From Blakeslea trispora (Eukaryota; Mucoromycota; Mucoromycetes; Mucorales; Choanephoraceae): 49,261 bases of DNA. Below, one piece after another: positions 30,708 to 41,200 of this stretch (positions within the stretch are counted from its first letter, which is position 1; every line of letters starts with the position of its first letter). The position numbers and the translations under genes are program-made. The notes beneath the pieces were generated by a model. The model was not told the DNA's origin and did no database searches. It worked only from the letters and a program-made list of their open reading frames with translations. The stretch spans positions 1-49,261 of the forward strand of contig JAIWNE010000166.1 of the NCBI GenBank assembly GCA_025331445.1. Direction: 5' to 3'.

Positions 30708-30795
30708 GGTAAAAGAAGAAGGTAAGTAGAAGTGAAAAAGATAGGTAGAAGAATAAAGAGACAGAGAGTGTTGCTATTATCTTGATTGAAAAAAA

Positions 30796-31115
30796 TGTGA
30801 TATTTCTAGTATAATTGATAACAAGTAAAATTCAATCAGACCAAAAATAAGCTGTCCTTTATTCAATTCAAATTATTCTCTTATTTATATAAAACTGAGT
30901 GGTCCCACGTTAGAACTGAGAATGTTGGCTTCTTCCATTCTTTAGGATATTCATCTATAAAGAATGGCACTTTTAATTTATGTGATGATTCATCTGACTA
31001 TGGAAAGGGGTAATGCACTCCTAAATGCGCTCTCAGACTCTGGATGTACTAATCGTCTGTGCTTGCACTTGTATCTCTGGTTAGGGGTAACCACTAATGT
31101 AGCGTGCATGCAACA
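30796..31115 (-). repeat. 5' LTR of the chromovirus
   Basis: 320 bp, same length and, by eye, same sequence as 25025-25344. TATATAAA at 30884-30891 and AATAAAGG at 30856-30863, read on the minus strand, drive and end the genomic transcript. Confidence 0.92.
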
Positions 31116-32555
31116 CTGACAAAGGAATTGGTCCCTCGTATGCTTCCAATTTATGTCTGCATGGCAGACGAAAAGCCCTATGCATGACGCACAAGCATCT
31201 ACCGGTCACAGGATCAACATGCGAGACATGATCAGGATCCATTTTGCTAGCCAACGAATTGATTACTTTAAAGCGGATACGGTCGAAGGCGTAGCTGGTA
31301 ATCCGTCCTCTCAAGCTCTGCATCTTGTCCTTTACTTCTTGGCTGACATCATCTTTCAACACAGTCTCAAAAAGCGACTCACGAATTGTTTGTCGGTTGC
31401 GATACGCTTCCTACATTCATAGATTTAATGCTCACTCACAATTAGCATTGGTTGCCACATAGAACTTACACGACTTTCAATCCAATTGCGGAACTTCTTG
31501 GTGACTAAATCCAATGATCCGGACGACGTTTTGTTGTGTCGTTTTATGCCACTGTGGGTGCTTTCGACACGGTTGGAGGTACGGTTGCCCATATGAACAT
31601 AATTGTTCACATAACAACCGACCCAATGATTGCGAAAAGCCATCATACTGTTCGTAATACAAAAAAAGTCAAACCTGTAATAGCAAGGTAATATTCTGTT
31701 CTGCGTTTGTTTTACCTGGTCAGATATTCAATCATATCTTTGCCTTTGTCTTTGCAAAGACCAGTTTGAGATACAAAGACATCGTACTCTAACTTCAGGC
31801 TTTTCAGCTCTTGCATGTTGTTGGTCTTATAAGCAATTTCATGGATAATTGACCGAAACTGCTTTTCTAACTGGTAGCGAGCTGTATTGTCTGTGTGAAA
31901 CAAGTTTTGAAGCTCTATCAGTAACAGTGGTGATATCGTTTAATCGTCACATCAACAAACCATGTTTTGCTTCTTTGCTCATGTTCTTAATCAACCTCTT
32001 CATAAAATTATGTACAATATGTACATAACAAAGAATGTGCCTCGACTCAGGAAACACAGTCTTGATGGCGTTCATCAAAGCTTGATCTTTGTCAGTGACA
32101 AAGTTGTTTGGCAAGCGATGAGAACTTGTTTCAAGAGGCAAAGTGATTGACCTCAATTGGCGCATTGCCCACTCATACGACTCAGCAGTCTCGTATCTCA
32201 TCCAACAGTCAGCAACATGAATGGTTGCAAGCTGTTTTGTTCTGGTCTTAGAAGCAACTATACCAGCTATTACAAAGTTCAACAATACCATGCGATGGCT
32301 GTTGGTTTTGTAGGTAGCATCAACTACTACACTTTCGTACAAGCGACGCAATTCTTCTTTGCCATGTCTGTGGATGAAGAAGACTGCGACTACTTTGTTT
32401 TCGCTGTCTGTCTTGACACGCACTTGGTGGCCAGTATGCTCCAAGTTGGAGATAAACTCTGGCATGTCAGCGAACATGTCACGACATAAGCGTTGCTGAA
32501 TGTTATGCAAGTCGCTAATGGTGATGCCATTATCACAGTCCCTCTCAACTAGCAT

Positions 32556-32850
32556 CTATGAAGGTTACAAATACATTAATTTTAGTATTTAACTAGACTG
32601 TGTATTTGTCTTAACAATTTAGAGGAAAGCATTGGTCTTATACAACTCAAACAAGACAAATTAATGTATAAATACGATGCTATAGTCGTTGACTTTTAAC
32701 AACGATAGTTTATCTTTGCTCTTTATTTTGGATGCTTTAGACATTATACCAACCAATTATTCGTATCTCAAACAAATCATCAAAAATGGTATCATTGAAA
32801 CGATAGCGGATCGCAGTAAAAAGATAGACATAAATGACTATTTGGCTTAC
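32556..32850 (-). other. Long intron of the MULE gene
   Basis: Donor GTAAGCC after VVLK, acceptor CTTCATAG before MLVERD. At 295 nt it is four to five times longer than the other introns of this gene (46-72 nt). No coding sense was found in it, so it may hold a small decayed insertion. Confidence 0.55.
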
Positions 32851-32940
32851 CTTCAAGACAACACTAGGTGTCTCTCCTTTTCTCATCATGCTGCAGGCAA
32901 ACTCAAAGTCTTCGGGAGCGAGCTTTCTATAAACAGCATA

Positions 32941-33158
32941 CACTGACGTCCAAAAGTGTTCAAATGTTTTCACTTATTACGGCTTTTCGGAGTTTTCGGG
33001 GGTTAAAACTCAATTTCATGAGATGACGTTAGCTAATAAGATGTAGAGAAAACTCTTTCCTTTCTAACGCAGTTTGAATCACCGTATTTGGTTTTGGGTA
33101 ACAAAAGTTACAGTGCTTCAAAATCAGACAAAACATTTGAACACTTTTGGACAGGTAT
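32941..33158. repeat. Tc1 left TIR with internal inverted sub-repeat
   Basis: The outer segment GTCCAAAAGTGTTCAAATG recurs inverted at the inner end (CATTTGAACACTTTTGGAC, about 33135-33153). Each TIR can therefore fold on itself, and each element end carries two oppositely oriented copies of the presumed transposase site. Confidence 0.85.
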
Positions 33159-33295
33159 TAAAAAAACCACGATTTGGCCACAACCGCAGTTTGACTTATA
33201 AATATCCCGTTTTTTTTGCGCTTTTCAGTATTCCACATCTCATATACACATTTTCATATCAAAGTAAGTTTATTTTATCATTTTTTGGTCAACCA

Positions 33296-34333
33296 CATCA
33301 AGATGCGCTCTGTTTCAGCAACCAACGCAACGACGTCATTGCCTTGCTCCAAAACGGGAAATCATTCCATCAAGTGGCTTCGGAGTGTAAATTGAGTCTG
33401 GGTACAATTTATACAATCTCAAAAACAGTTAATCCGGGCAAAAAAATTCAAAAAGCAGGTCGTCCCAGAAAGCTGACACCTACTGACAAGCACTATTGTG
33501 TTCATCAAATGACCAGGGGTGGAGAAAAATCCGTTGTAGACATCTGTAGAGCACTCAAACGTAATCACAGTGTCAGTGTGAGTCGCCAAACTGTTGGTCG
33601 GGCTTTGAATTTGCTTGGTCTTGCTGCTATAGAAAAGGAAAGCCAACCATTAATCGCGAAAGTCAATGCAAAGAAGTATCTTGCATGGTGTCGTGCTCAT
33701 CGCAATTGGACTGAAGCTGACTGGGCACGTGTTGTATTTACATATGAGGCAAAAATCAACCGGTTTAACTCCGACGGTCGCACATAGTTCTGGATTCGCG
33801 ACAACAAGGCTATTCAACCTAGCCATGTTAAGCCGACAGTAAAGCACGGAGGTGGTAGTATCATGCTTTGGAGTGCTGTCACTGCAGCAGGAGTAGGCTG
33901 GATGTGCAAGATCAATGAGAACATGGACAAGACCCTTTATCAGTCCATTTTGGAAGACGAACTGGAACAATCCATCGAGTTCATGTGCGAAGAACTGGGC
34001 TTAAACCGTTCTCAAGTCTGGTTCCAGCAGGATAACGATCCTAAGCATGAGGCCAAAAGCGTGATAAAATATCTCGGAAACCAGGATTATCAAGTCATGG
34101 AGTGGCCTCCTCAATCACCGGACCTAAATCCAATTGAAAATATGTGGTCCCTGTTGAAGCGCCGTCTTAACAAGTATCTAACTCTTCCAAGTGACATGAA
34201 TGAGCTTTATGAGAGGGTGCAAGAGGTTTGGTATAAGAAAATTACCATCCAAGACTGTCAAAATGTCATAAATAGCATGCCCAATCGTATAGAACAGTGT
34301 ATAAAGGCAAAAGGCTATTGGACAAAGTACTAA
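33296..34333 (+). pseudogene. Tc1-type transposase, catalytically dead
   Basis: The in-frame coding sense starts around 33296-33310. It has an N-terminal helix-turn-helix (DVIALLQNGKSFHQVASECK), a GRPRKLT hook, a second HTH region (SVSRQTVGRALNLLGL) and the DDE core: VVFTYEAKINRFNSDGR, QQDNDPKHEA (Asp 34031-34033) and SPDLNPIENMWSLLK (Glu 34136-34138, so DD34E-like). Two lesions are seen. The first catalytic residue, normally Asp before Glu in F(S/T)DE, is Tyr (TAT at 33743-33745), and TAG at 33785-33787 interrupts before FWIRDN where Trp would be expected. No in-frame ATG opens the protein; an ATG at 33303 is one frame off. It cannot make active enzyme, although its long TIRs could be mobilised in trans. 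Confidence 0.85.
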
Positions 34334-34366
34334 AGTGGAGTTAATAAAGATCCTTTTCATTTTTTT

Positions 34367-34584
34367 ATACCTGTCCAAAAGTGTTCAAATGTTTTGTCTG
34401 ATTTTGAAGCACTGTAACTTTTGTTACCCAAAACCAAATACGGTGATTCAAACTGCGTTAGAAAGGAAAGAGTTTTCTCTACATCTTATTAGCTAACGTC
34501 ATCTCATGAAATTGAGTTTTAACCCCCGAAAACTCCGAAAAGCCGTAATAAGTGAAAACATTTGAACACTTTTGGACGTCAGTG
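34367..34584. repeat. Tc1 right TIR
   Basis: Reverse complement of 32941-33158; I saw no difference over the length compared. Confidence 0.88.
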
Positions 34585-35267
34585 TAGGTCGACAAGTCAT
34601 TGTTCAGAGCATGGTTATGCTCGATAGTGACTTGTCGAACCTCCCAAGGATTTTCAACATCACGTACCTTACTGGCGTAGATACGCAAAGGACATTCCTT
34701 TCTGCCAGTCTTGTGAACCCTGGTGCTCTTTTCGTTAGCTAATGGAGTGTTTCCCGTTCAAATTTCAGTTCCTTTGCTAATTTCGCTATACTTTTTTGAT
34801 AACATCTTACTGTTGGCATCTTTTTCAGCCTCGTCTTTTTCTTCTTCGACTTCAGGCTTCATGGCTTTTCTGTAAACGCCACCATGTCTACATTGCAAAG
34901 TGATGAAGCGATCTTTGGCGCTTTTGCCAGTAGTGATGGGACAGTTAAACTGCTTGCCAATCTCCTGAGCTTTTTCCCTGAGCTCTTCCATGCTCTTAAA
35001 CTTGGCACCTACAGAGAATGCCTTGCGCAATTCCTCATTTATGTCGCGAGAAGACTCGTCAAAGTTGGGTTTATTTTGCTCAACAATGACTTCCTCACTA
35101 GAAGACAAGTAGTCTTCGCTATCGCAGCTATCCCAATCAAAAGATTCGTAAGCTTGTCTAACTTGAGAGTTAGCAGCGGTGAGTTGAGAGTTGTTGAAGG
35201 TAGCTTGAGAGTTCATTTTATAAAAAAAGTAGAAGGAATAGTTTTTTTCTTGCAAGCGAAAAAAAAT

Positions 35268-35276
35268 GTTTTATAA
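35268..35276 (-). promoter_or_regulatory. TATA box of the MULE gene
   Basis: TTATAAAAC on the minus strand, about 52-60 nt upstream of the ATG at 35216, just inside the right TIR. Confidence 0.4.
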
Positions 35277-35281
35277 CACGC

Positions 35282-35392
35282 GCTAACATTCTTTTTCGGG
35301 CTTCAAATTTGCGCTATTTTTATTGGCTAATATGTAGCTACGTCACTGAAGGGCCAAAATGTTAGCGCGGAATGTTAGCGCGGGGAACTTTA
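35282..35392. repeat. MULE right TIR
   Basis: Reverse complement of 23765-23875, ending GGGGAACTTTA. Confidence 0.85.
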
Positions 35393-35950
35393 ATCTTCGT
35401 TTATCATTTCACTGATTAAAGAAATTTCGCTCTTTAAATTTTTTGGCAAAGATTTTTTCTCTGCTTAAGATTTTGAAGCAACCTGATTTCCTTAATGCTG
35501 GGGAGTTTGAAATGTCTTGTCATTTTTTCTTCAAAATAATAAAGAACTAAAAAAATTACAGCTAAAAAAATTGGAGAATATTTTCGGAAACGAGAAAATT
35601 AGAAAATTGAGAATGAGATTCACAAAATAATTGGGAAAATTTTTTAAAAATGGGAAATAAAAATCTCAAAGCACTAAAAAAAAGAGACTCTCAAAAAAAG
35701 GGACTCTTAAAAAAAGAGGTCGAAAAAAGACACTCAAAAAAACACTTAAACGATTGCTTAAAGATGGGTAGTTTGAAAAGCCAAAAGCCGTCAAAATAAA
35801 GACGTAGACAACATACAAACATAATTTAATCCTTATACTAGATCTTGTCAAAGTTACTCGTATCAAAGGTGTATTTTTGTAATACAATACAAAGACGCTA
35901 ATCCCTTTCATGATTCATAAATAAAGTAAATCCAGAGTCATTATCACACA
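35393..35950. other. Intergenic, A/T-rich, nothing recognised
   Basis: Long A-rich runs on the plus strand (35520-35750); open frames here are low complexity. Confidence 0.4.
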
Positions 35951-36170
35951 CTATTCCGTGCTACCAGTCCTTTTTATTGTATTCGTTCCATTATACTCGT
36001 TTCTATACATGTCATCCCAGAATAACATAACCGTAAATACAAGTAAAGTAATAACTTGACAAGAGATTGTCTTTTTTTTATTGCTTAAATACAATTCTTC
36101 AACCAAATATTCAAGGTCACTGTTCGTGATGCAGTTCATTCCAATAAAGAGCCGTTTATAATCTAAACTA
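35951..36170 (-). CDS. Possible last exon of a small tail-anchored protein; unknown
   Basis: The minus-strand frame reads YKRLFIGMNCITNSDLEYLV, then EELYLSNKKKT, a single hydrophobic helix (VITLLVFTVMLFW) and a polar tail ending KRTGSTE at a stop at 35951. A strong donor-like AGAG/GTAAGT lies just upstream (about 36186), but the acceptors that keep this frame make the intron only about 22 nt. The gene model is therefore unsettled and the frame may be fortuitous. Confidence 0.22.
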
Positions 36171-36903
36171 AAAGTACTACTTACCTCTTGTAAAGTGTTT
36201 AATAGTAGATTTTAATAATTGTGTGCTGATAATAACTAAAACTTGAGTGTAGAAAAACATTGATGCTGAAATGAGAGGATCCTACACGTTTGCTGGCGAT
36301 AGCTCTTTTTTTTTGTAGACACAGTCAAAGTCATTCTAGTTTTGTTTACGTGTTTTTTGCTCTAAACTTCTAAACTCTTGTAAGATTGTTGATTGCGCAC
36401 TTGCGTCGCGTTGCTTTGTTGTGATGACGGGAGTTTGTTGAGGCTCATCAACTTGGTTAGAAATATACGAGTAGTGAGTAAAAGTTCATTTAGTACTAAA
36501 AAAAATAAAATAGAAGGAAAAAGAAAAAAACTGTCTGGAAAAAAAAATACCTCAGAAAAACTACTATTTTTTTTAAAAAAAGGGCTCATTTAATGCTAAC
36601 ATTGTCTATTTTGAATGGCTTGCTATGGCAATCTAAGTAAACCATCTTGAGTATCTGTTGTAATAAATTACATGACCTATGGATATCGACACTACTAAGC
36701 TGATTAGCAAAGTCTTATGTAAAGTACAATGTTAACAGATATTCTTTGTGTTACTGATGAGAGAAAAAAAAATCATCTATCTTCAGTCTCTGTTCATCTA
36801 ATTTTCTACGGATCGTATTTTTACAGATCTTTTTTGTTTTCGATTCATTTTTTATCGCGAAAATAGAAATTTGTCAATATGTCATTTTATTTAGACATCT
36901 TTT
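36171..36903. other. Intergenic, nothing recognised
   Basis: No coherent frame seen; A/T homopolymers are common. Confidence 0.4.
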
Positions 36904-36955
36904 TTTCTTTTTTTATTCTTTTTTTATTCTTTTTTTATTCTTTTTTTATTCTTTT
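36904..36955 (+). repeat. 11-bp minisatellite (TTTTTTTATTC)
   Basis: About four to five tandem copies of the 11-mer. Confidence 0.75.
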
Positions 36956-37149
36956 CTCTTCCATTTCTTTTACTTTTTTTATATTTTGAAACAAAACTTG
37001 TAAGTACTTTCCCATACCCAAGCAACAATTTATTGAATACTATTCTCCATGTAGGCATGTTATCTTTAGAGCTTATGAAGACTGATACATAGTTTAAGGT
37101 ACATTTTGACATACAAATACATTGCTGTTTACTTATCATCTTTCTTTTT

Positions 37150-37560
37150 TCTTAGGAATAGTCATATAGTTTTGTCTTTTCTTGAGAAACCTGGTACAAA
37201 AGTAAGTAAAGTCATTGAATGTGACTCAAGACCTCTCTAACTGTTCTATTTAGTTACCTTAGGTACTTGTAGTTGTATCTGGCCATAACCTGAGGTTCTA
37301 TGATACTTTAGAATGTAAGTAAATGATTAAATTATCTTATTTTCGGTTTAACTTATTCATTTTTTCTAGTTTCTTTTCTGTTGTTGAGCTTCTATCGCCT
37401 TAGCGCATCACCCTTTACTTTCCAGATGGCTGTTTGAGACTTTCAAAGTAAGTAAATGGCATCATTTTCTGCTTGCTTTATAACTAACTGATGTACCATT
37501 TCAATAGTCATTTCGTTGGGTTTTTTCTGACTTTTAAACGCTTGAAATGCAAAAAATTAT
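37150..37560 (+). pseudogene. Spliced transcript remnant with three consensus introns
   Basis: Three intron-like segments follow each other: 37202-37253 (or to 37262), 37315-37369 and 37448-37507. All start GTAAGTAAA and end TAG, and a CTAAC or TTAAC branch-like site lies before each 3' end. A further acceptor (TTTCTTAG) ends at 37155. With the CCTTAG acceptor for intron 1 the exons read NSHIVLSFLEKPGTK, then VLVVVSGHNLRFYDTLE, then FSFLLLSFYRLSASPFTFQM, with a TGA before intron 3. The third intron would therefore lie after the stop. It is either a short real gene with unrecognised 5' exons or a decayed one. Confidence 0.35.
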
Positions 37561-38029
37561 TGCCATTTCGTGATAACTGATTTTGCTTTTCTGCCTGTTA
37601 TTTGCCTGCCTTTCGTCTGCTTTTTGGCTGCTTTTTGGCCTACTATTTTGCCTACCATTTTAGCTGGATTTCTGCCTAGTCGTTCTACCTGAATTCCTAT
37701 AGAACCCCTAACATTTCTCCCCTGAAAGAGCTATTATTTTCAGTCAATATATACTATTTTTTTATAATAAAAAGCACTATTTTTAAACCTATAATCCTCT
37801 ATATTTGACCTATTTAACCCAATCAAAGAAGTGTATTGACGTAAAGAAGTCCATTTTGTCCAATTGAAAGCATACATTTAATAAAGATACCGAGTATGAA
37901 GCCAATTAAAACGAATTAATGATTGTATATTTCGTCAAAGAAGCCAATTGAATGAGGACGTCATGAATAAACAATCCAATCAGGTCGTTTTAATGAAAGC
38001 GAAAGGCAAAGTGGTTCACTCAAATTCTG
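37561..38029. other. Intergenic; degenerate TTTTTGGCTGC-type repeats at 37560-37690
   Basis: Plus strand carries loosely repeated T(3-5)GCCTG(C/T) and TTTTTGGC(C/T) 10-12-mers; otherwise nothing. Confidence 0.4.
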
Positions 38030-38141
38030 ATGCGAAAACACAAGACGTTGCTCCGCCCTGTCTTCCAATGCGTTGACACATGACAGTGTTCCGCTTTGTC
38101 GTCCCTATGCGAAAACACATGACGGCGTGCGCCGTGCGGAT
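38030..38141 (+). repeat. Three degenerate 38/39-bp tandem units
   Basis: Units begin at 38030, 38068 and 38107 with ATGCGAAAACACAAGACG, ATGCGTTGACACATGACA and ATGCGAAAACACATGACG. They are followed by a more GC-rich half (CTCCGCCCTGTC / TTCCGCTTTGTC). This GC-rich island in AT-rich DNA continues to about 38210. Confidence 0.6.
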
Positions 38142-38214
38142 AGCTTGCCTGGAACGTGCGTAACAGGCAAGTTAACCGCAGAAATTGGCGTGCGCACGAC
38201 GACCCTTCATGTGT

Positions 38215-41200
38215 AGTGATATATAGAATTATGTGACTCTTGGGTAGACTTTGTTTTGGTGCTTGTCATGGTGTATGTAGAGCAAGTGTTTTGGTGCAAG
38301 TCTGAGCTGTATTGATTAGGGATTATATGTAGTCGCAGTTACAGTTGCAAAGCTCTTTTGACAAGTAAATCGGTCCTTTAAAACCTCAAGCAATCTTATT
38401 TTTGACATGTATATATTTTTCTGAAGCTTGATTATTACTAATGATATAAAAATAGACTTTTCTTTCACTCTCTCAACACTTTTTTTTTATCTTTTTTTTT
38501 GCACTTAACTTTTATCTTTTATTACTTTTAATCTTTACTTTTATTATAGTAATATATTGATATAGAGGCTAGTCCTCTATAACTCTTACTCTGTTTCGAG
38601 TAATTGTTGTCCTCATTATTTTAATTAATTGACTCTATTATGATTATGTTATCGAATTGATTGTTGTTTCTTTCAATTGTATCAAACGGTGTTGTATCAC
38701 TATTATTGTGTTAATTCTCTCTTGTTGTTGATACTTGGTTATCTATTGGTTGCTCTTTTCTGTTGGTGATTAATTCACGGTTGTCTTGTTGCTAAATTGG
38801 TTATGATGTATTATGCCTTGGTTTCTTGGTTGTTTATCCAGTTGTGGATAGTTGAAGATACTTGGTATATGGCGCTTTGGTATTACTCTAAATATGGTTG
38901 GCAAGTTAGTATTCCATGGTGTTGGATGCTATTGTTATATTTTGGGGTATATTAATTTTAGTAGCTGACGGAGATCTATGGTCTGTGCTTGGAAAATTTT
39001 GATTGGTTGTACTACAGGAAATTATTTTTATTGTTTAATTTCAGAAGGTCAGGTCCATTGCCCAGGTTGTGCCTAGTTTGGAAATGTTAACTTGAATAGT
39101 TATCTTTATATCAAGACTCGGCTAGAAGATGAAGTTGAATTCGCTGATGTTGGTCGATTATTGGTGTTTACCAATTGATCTAGTTAGAAACATTTTATTA
39201 AGATCTCAAGAGGATCTAATCCTCGAAGAGAAGAGGGATTTCTTTAGACTACTGTTGAAATCTTTATTCTTTTATATTTTTATATTTTTGATCTTATAAC
39301 CATTATCTTTTTTTATCTCTCTTTGAATACTTTAATTTTGTTCACAACTATACTTTCAAATTCTGTCTTCGAAGCTTACAAGTGCCTAGTTATATCTGTT
39401 ATCATTATTATTGTATCTCTCCCTGTGTGTAATAGTTCTTACAGTCTTCTATTTCATTACTTTTGTTTGTTCATTCTATCCTTTCACTTGTTCGAATCAA
39501 AGGTAAACATACAGAAGGGATATAATTTTGTCATTTATGTCAGGCCCGTTAATAGTGATAGCAGTACTAGCAATAGTGCACCGCACTACACCTAATGGTT
39601 GTCCAATGTACAATTGACAAGTGCAATGGACAAGATGTCGAATATATCCAAATTTACAACTTTCGATCTTGCTTATGAAACTTGCTATGTTTTTTAGCTG
39701 CAAATGTTGAGGGTTGGTTAAGGTATTGAAAATTTCTTTCAGGATTGAAATTGGTTGCATTTTCATCAAGTTATACCCATTTATTTTTTTGGAGCGTGCC
39801 TTTAGTGCTTAAAGAATTCCGCTTCTCTGAAATTTTTGGCAGTGATTTTTTTTCTGCCTAATTTCCCTACATTTTTTTATTTTTTAAGCTGAGGAGTTTA
39901 AATCTTTTTTTTTTGGTTAAATACTGTTCTGTGCTGTACCAGAGGTATCTACTTAATTGTCTAACTGACTTGGTTGATGTTAGTAATAATGTTGTATATC
40001 GAGATGATCAACACCGTTTACCATATTATATAAAATAATTTGACAAATACTTTTATATGTCTCCACTTTTCTTCACTTTTATTTCACATCAATGTATTCA
40101 CTAATTTTGTCTTGTATATGTTCTTCAACTTGTTACCAACATGTTGGTTAGTATTGTCATTATTATGCTTTCATTTCTTTCATTTTAGCTTTTGTGTTTT
40201 ACTTGTTTGATAAATAAAATTAATTTGAAGCTAAGAGCCATAAATAAATGTTTATAAAAATTCAATCTGTTAAGAAAAATGTCCGAAAATTAAGTAATTT
40301 TTATTACGCTTAAAAAAGTAACCTCAATAAAAAAATCCATCTTAAAAAAAAAAAAGGTGTTCAAAAAAAAGAAGTGACAAATAGAAAAAAAGAGATAACG
40401 AAAAGGCATTAAGAAGCAATATCTGTAAAAGCTAAAAGTCAATCGATTATAAAACAGGAAGCCTAGATAAATCAGCAGCAAAAGAAGTATTTCTTTGAAA
40501 AAAGTGAAAGATCAGTACGTTCTCATCTTAACAGCATAAGCAATAACAACAATAGACTACACTACTCATTTCTTAACCTATTTCACTCTTATATACCGTT
40601 CTAAGTAAAGATCCACTATGATCCACATTCATAACTATCAAACACTTCAATAATAGCTAATAAGTATTTGATTATCAAGTTGACATGCAAACTTTCATTA
40701 TTTTATTGTAGATGAACAAGTTGTGAACAAAAGCGAAAAGCCTTACTTCACAATACACGCTATTTGAAATAGACACAAGTATTTTTGAAGATTGAGACAT
40801 TTCTTACATGTTGTGTAAAAGTTGTTGTTAGGAAAGGCGTTGATCGGGTTTCGTCAAGTTGAGAACTGTTGTCAGTTAGGAAAAAAAACCACTCATATTG
40901 TGCACAACTGTTTTCCTAGTTCTCCAGTAAATAAGGTGACGCGCGCTGTTAAGTGCATACTGACAATAACTGTAAGTTGAACTCCCTTACTAGCAAAGTT
41001 GAACTGAAATGCTTCATAAGTCTAACAAAAACAAAAGTTATTCTTTCTGACATTTTTAACAAGTCTTTTTATCTGTTATATTTTTAGTACTTCTGACATG
41101 ACAACCTGTTGTTTCTTAATGTTTCTGCTTTATCGTGCTACAGTGATGAGTTTACTTTGTTAAGTCTTATCGATTTACGGGAAGTAAACCAGTCGAGACC

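Larger units (their letters stand above)
25025..31115 (-). mobile_element. Ty3/gypsy chromovirus, near-intact, recent insertion
   Basis: Two 320-bp LTRs (25025-25344 and 30796-31115), in which I see no difference, flank a gag-pol frame ending in a chromodomain. The target duplication CTGAC is present on both sides (25020-25024 and 31116-31120). The insertion point lies inside the MULE gene, between codons for LS and VNQRW. LTR identity means very recent insertion. No TGG-type primer-binding site follows the 5' LTR (the adjacent minus-strand sequence is TTTTTTTCAATCAAG), so the priming mode is open. Confidence 0.95.
32941..34584 (+). mobile_element. Tc1/mariner-type element with 218-bp TIRs
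   Basis: 1644 bp, flanked by TA on both sides (32939-32940 and 34585-34586), the Tc1/mariner signature. TIRs are 32941-33158 and 34367-34584. The outer end is CACTGACGTCCAAAAGTG. It sits in exon 2 of the MULE gene, and removing it with one TA restores the MULE frame. It carries a defective transposase gene on the plus strand. Confidence 0.93.
24051..35216 (-). pseudogene. MULE transposase with SWIM finger and C-terminal OTU protease domain, split by two insertions
   Basis: Host exons are complement 35216-34811, 34738-34587+32940-32851 (split by Tc1), 32555-31961, 31914-31716, 31647-31470, 31410-31116+25019-24558 (split by the chromovirus) and 24505-24186. All splice phases fit, giving 898 codons to a TAG at 24188-24186. 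Domains: acidic Ser-rich N-terminus; FAR1/WRKY-GCM1-like region (LQCRHGG, KECPLRIY, WEVRQVTIEHNHAL, residues about 115-205); MULE core with Asp about 295 (VVVDATYKTN), Asp about 371 (FVTDKDQA), C..H (HILCYVHI) and Glu about 509 (SNRVESTH); SWIM CxC..CxH about 612-626; a Lys/Glu-rich linker; OTU domain with D-G-N-C at Cys about 820. After the TAG the same frame continues 44 codons, through IAADTFSRAI and LQLHNSHF with the expected OTU His, to a TAA at 24053-24051. The TAG replaces one codon, likely Gln. Transposition and deubiquitinase-like activity are inferred from family membership. Confidence 0.85.
23765..35392 (-). mobile_element. MULE DNA transposon with OTU domain, carrying two nested insertions
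   Basis: The element is bounded by 111-bp terminal inverted repeats (23765-23875 and 35282-35392) that differ at very few positions. Subtracting the nested chromovirus and Tc1 element leaves about 3.9 kb, with one spliced minus-strand gene. The TIRs begin TAAAGTTCCCC and contain GCGCTAACATT twice in tandem. I could not see a matching 8-11-bp target duplication (left flank CTTTTAGAA, right flank ATCTTCGTT), so the flanks have changed or the ends are one or two bases off. Confidence 0.85.

Noticed and set aside
27900..30729. Open frames antisense to or offset from the chromovirus gag-pol (for example 30174-30729, 29005-29334)
   Set aside because: Shadows of the real frame, driven by Ser/Ala/Gln-rich gag codons.
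23756..35401. Target duplication for the MULE
   Set aside because: The 9-bp flanks CTTTTAGAA and ATCTTCGTT do not match, and shifting the ends by a few bases does not help.
36904..36955. T-rich 11-mer repeat as a terminator or promoter element
   Set aside because: A plain microsatellite-like tract with no adjacent gene that needs it.
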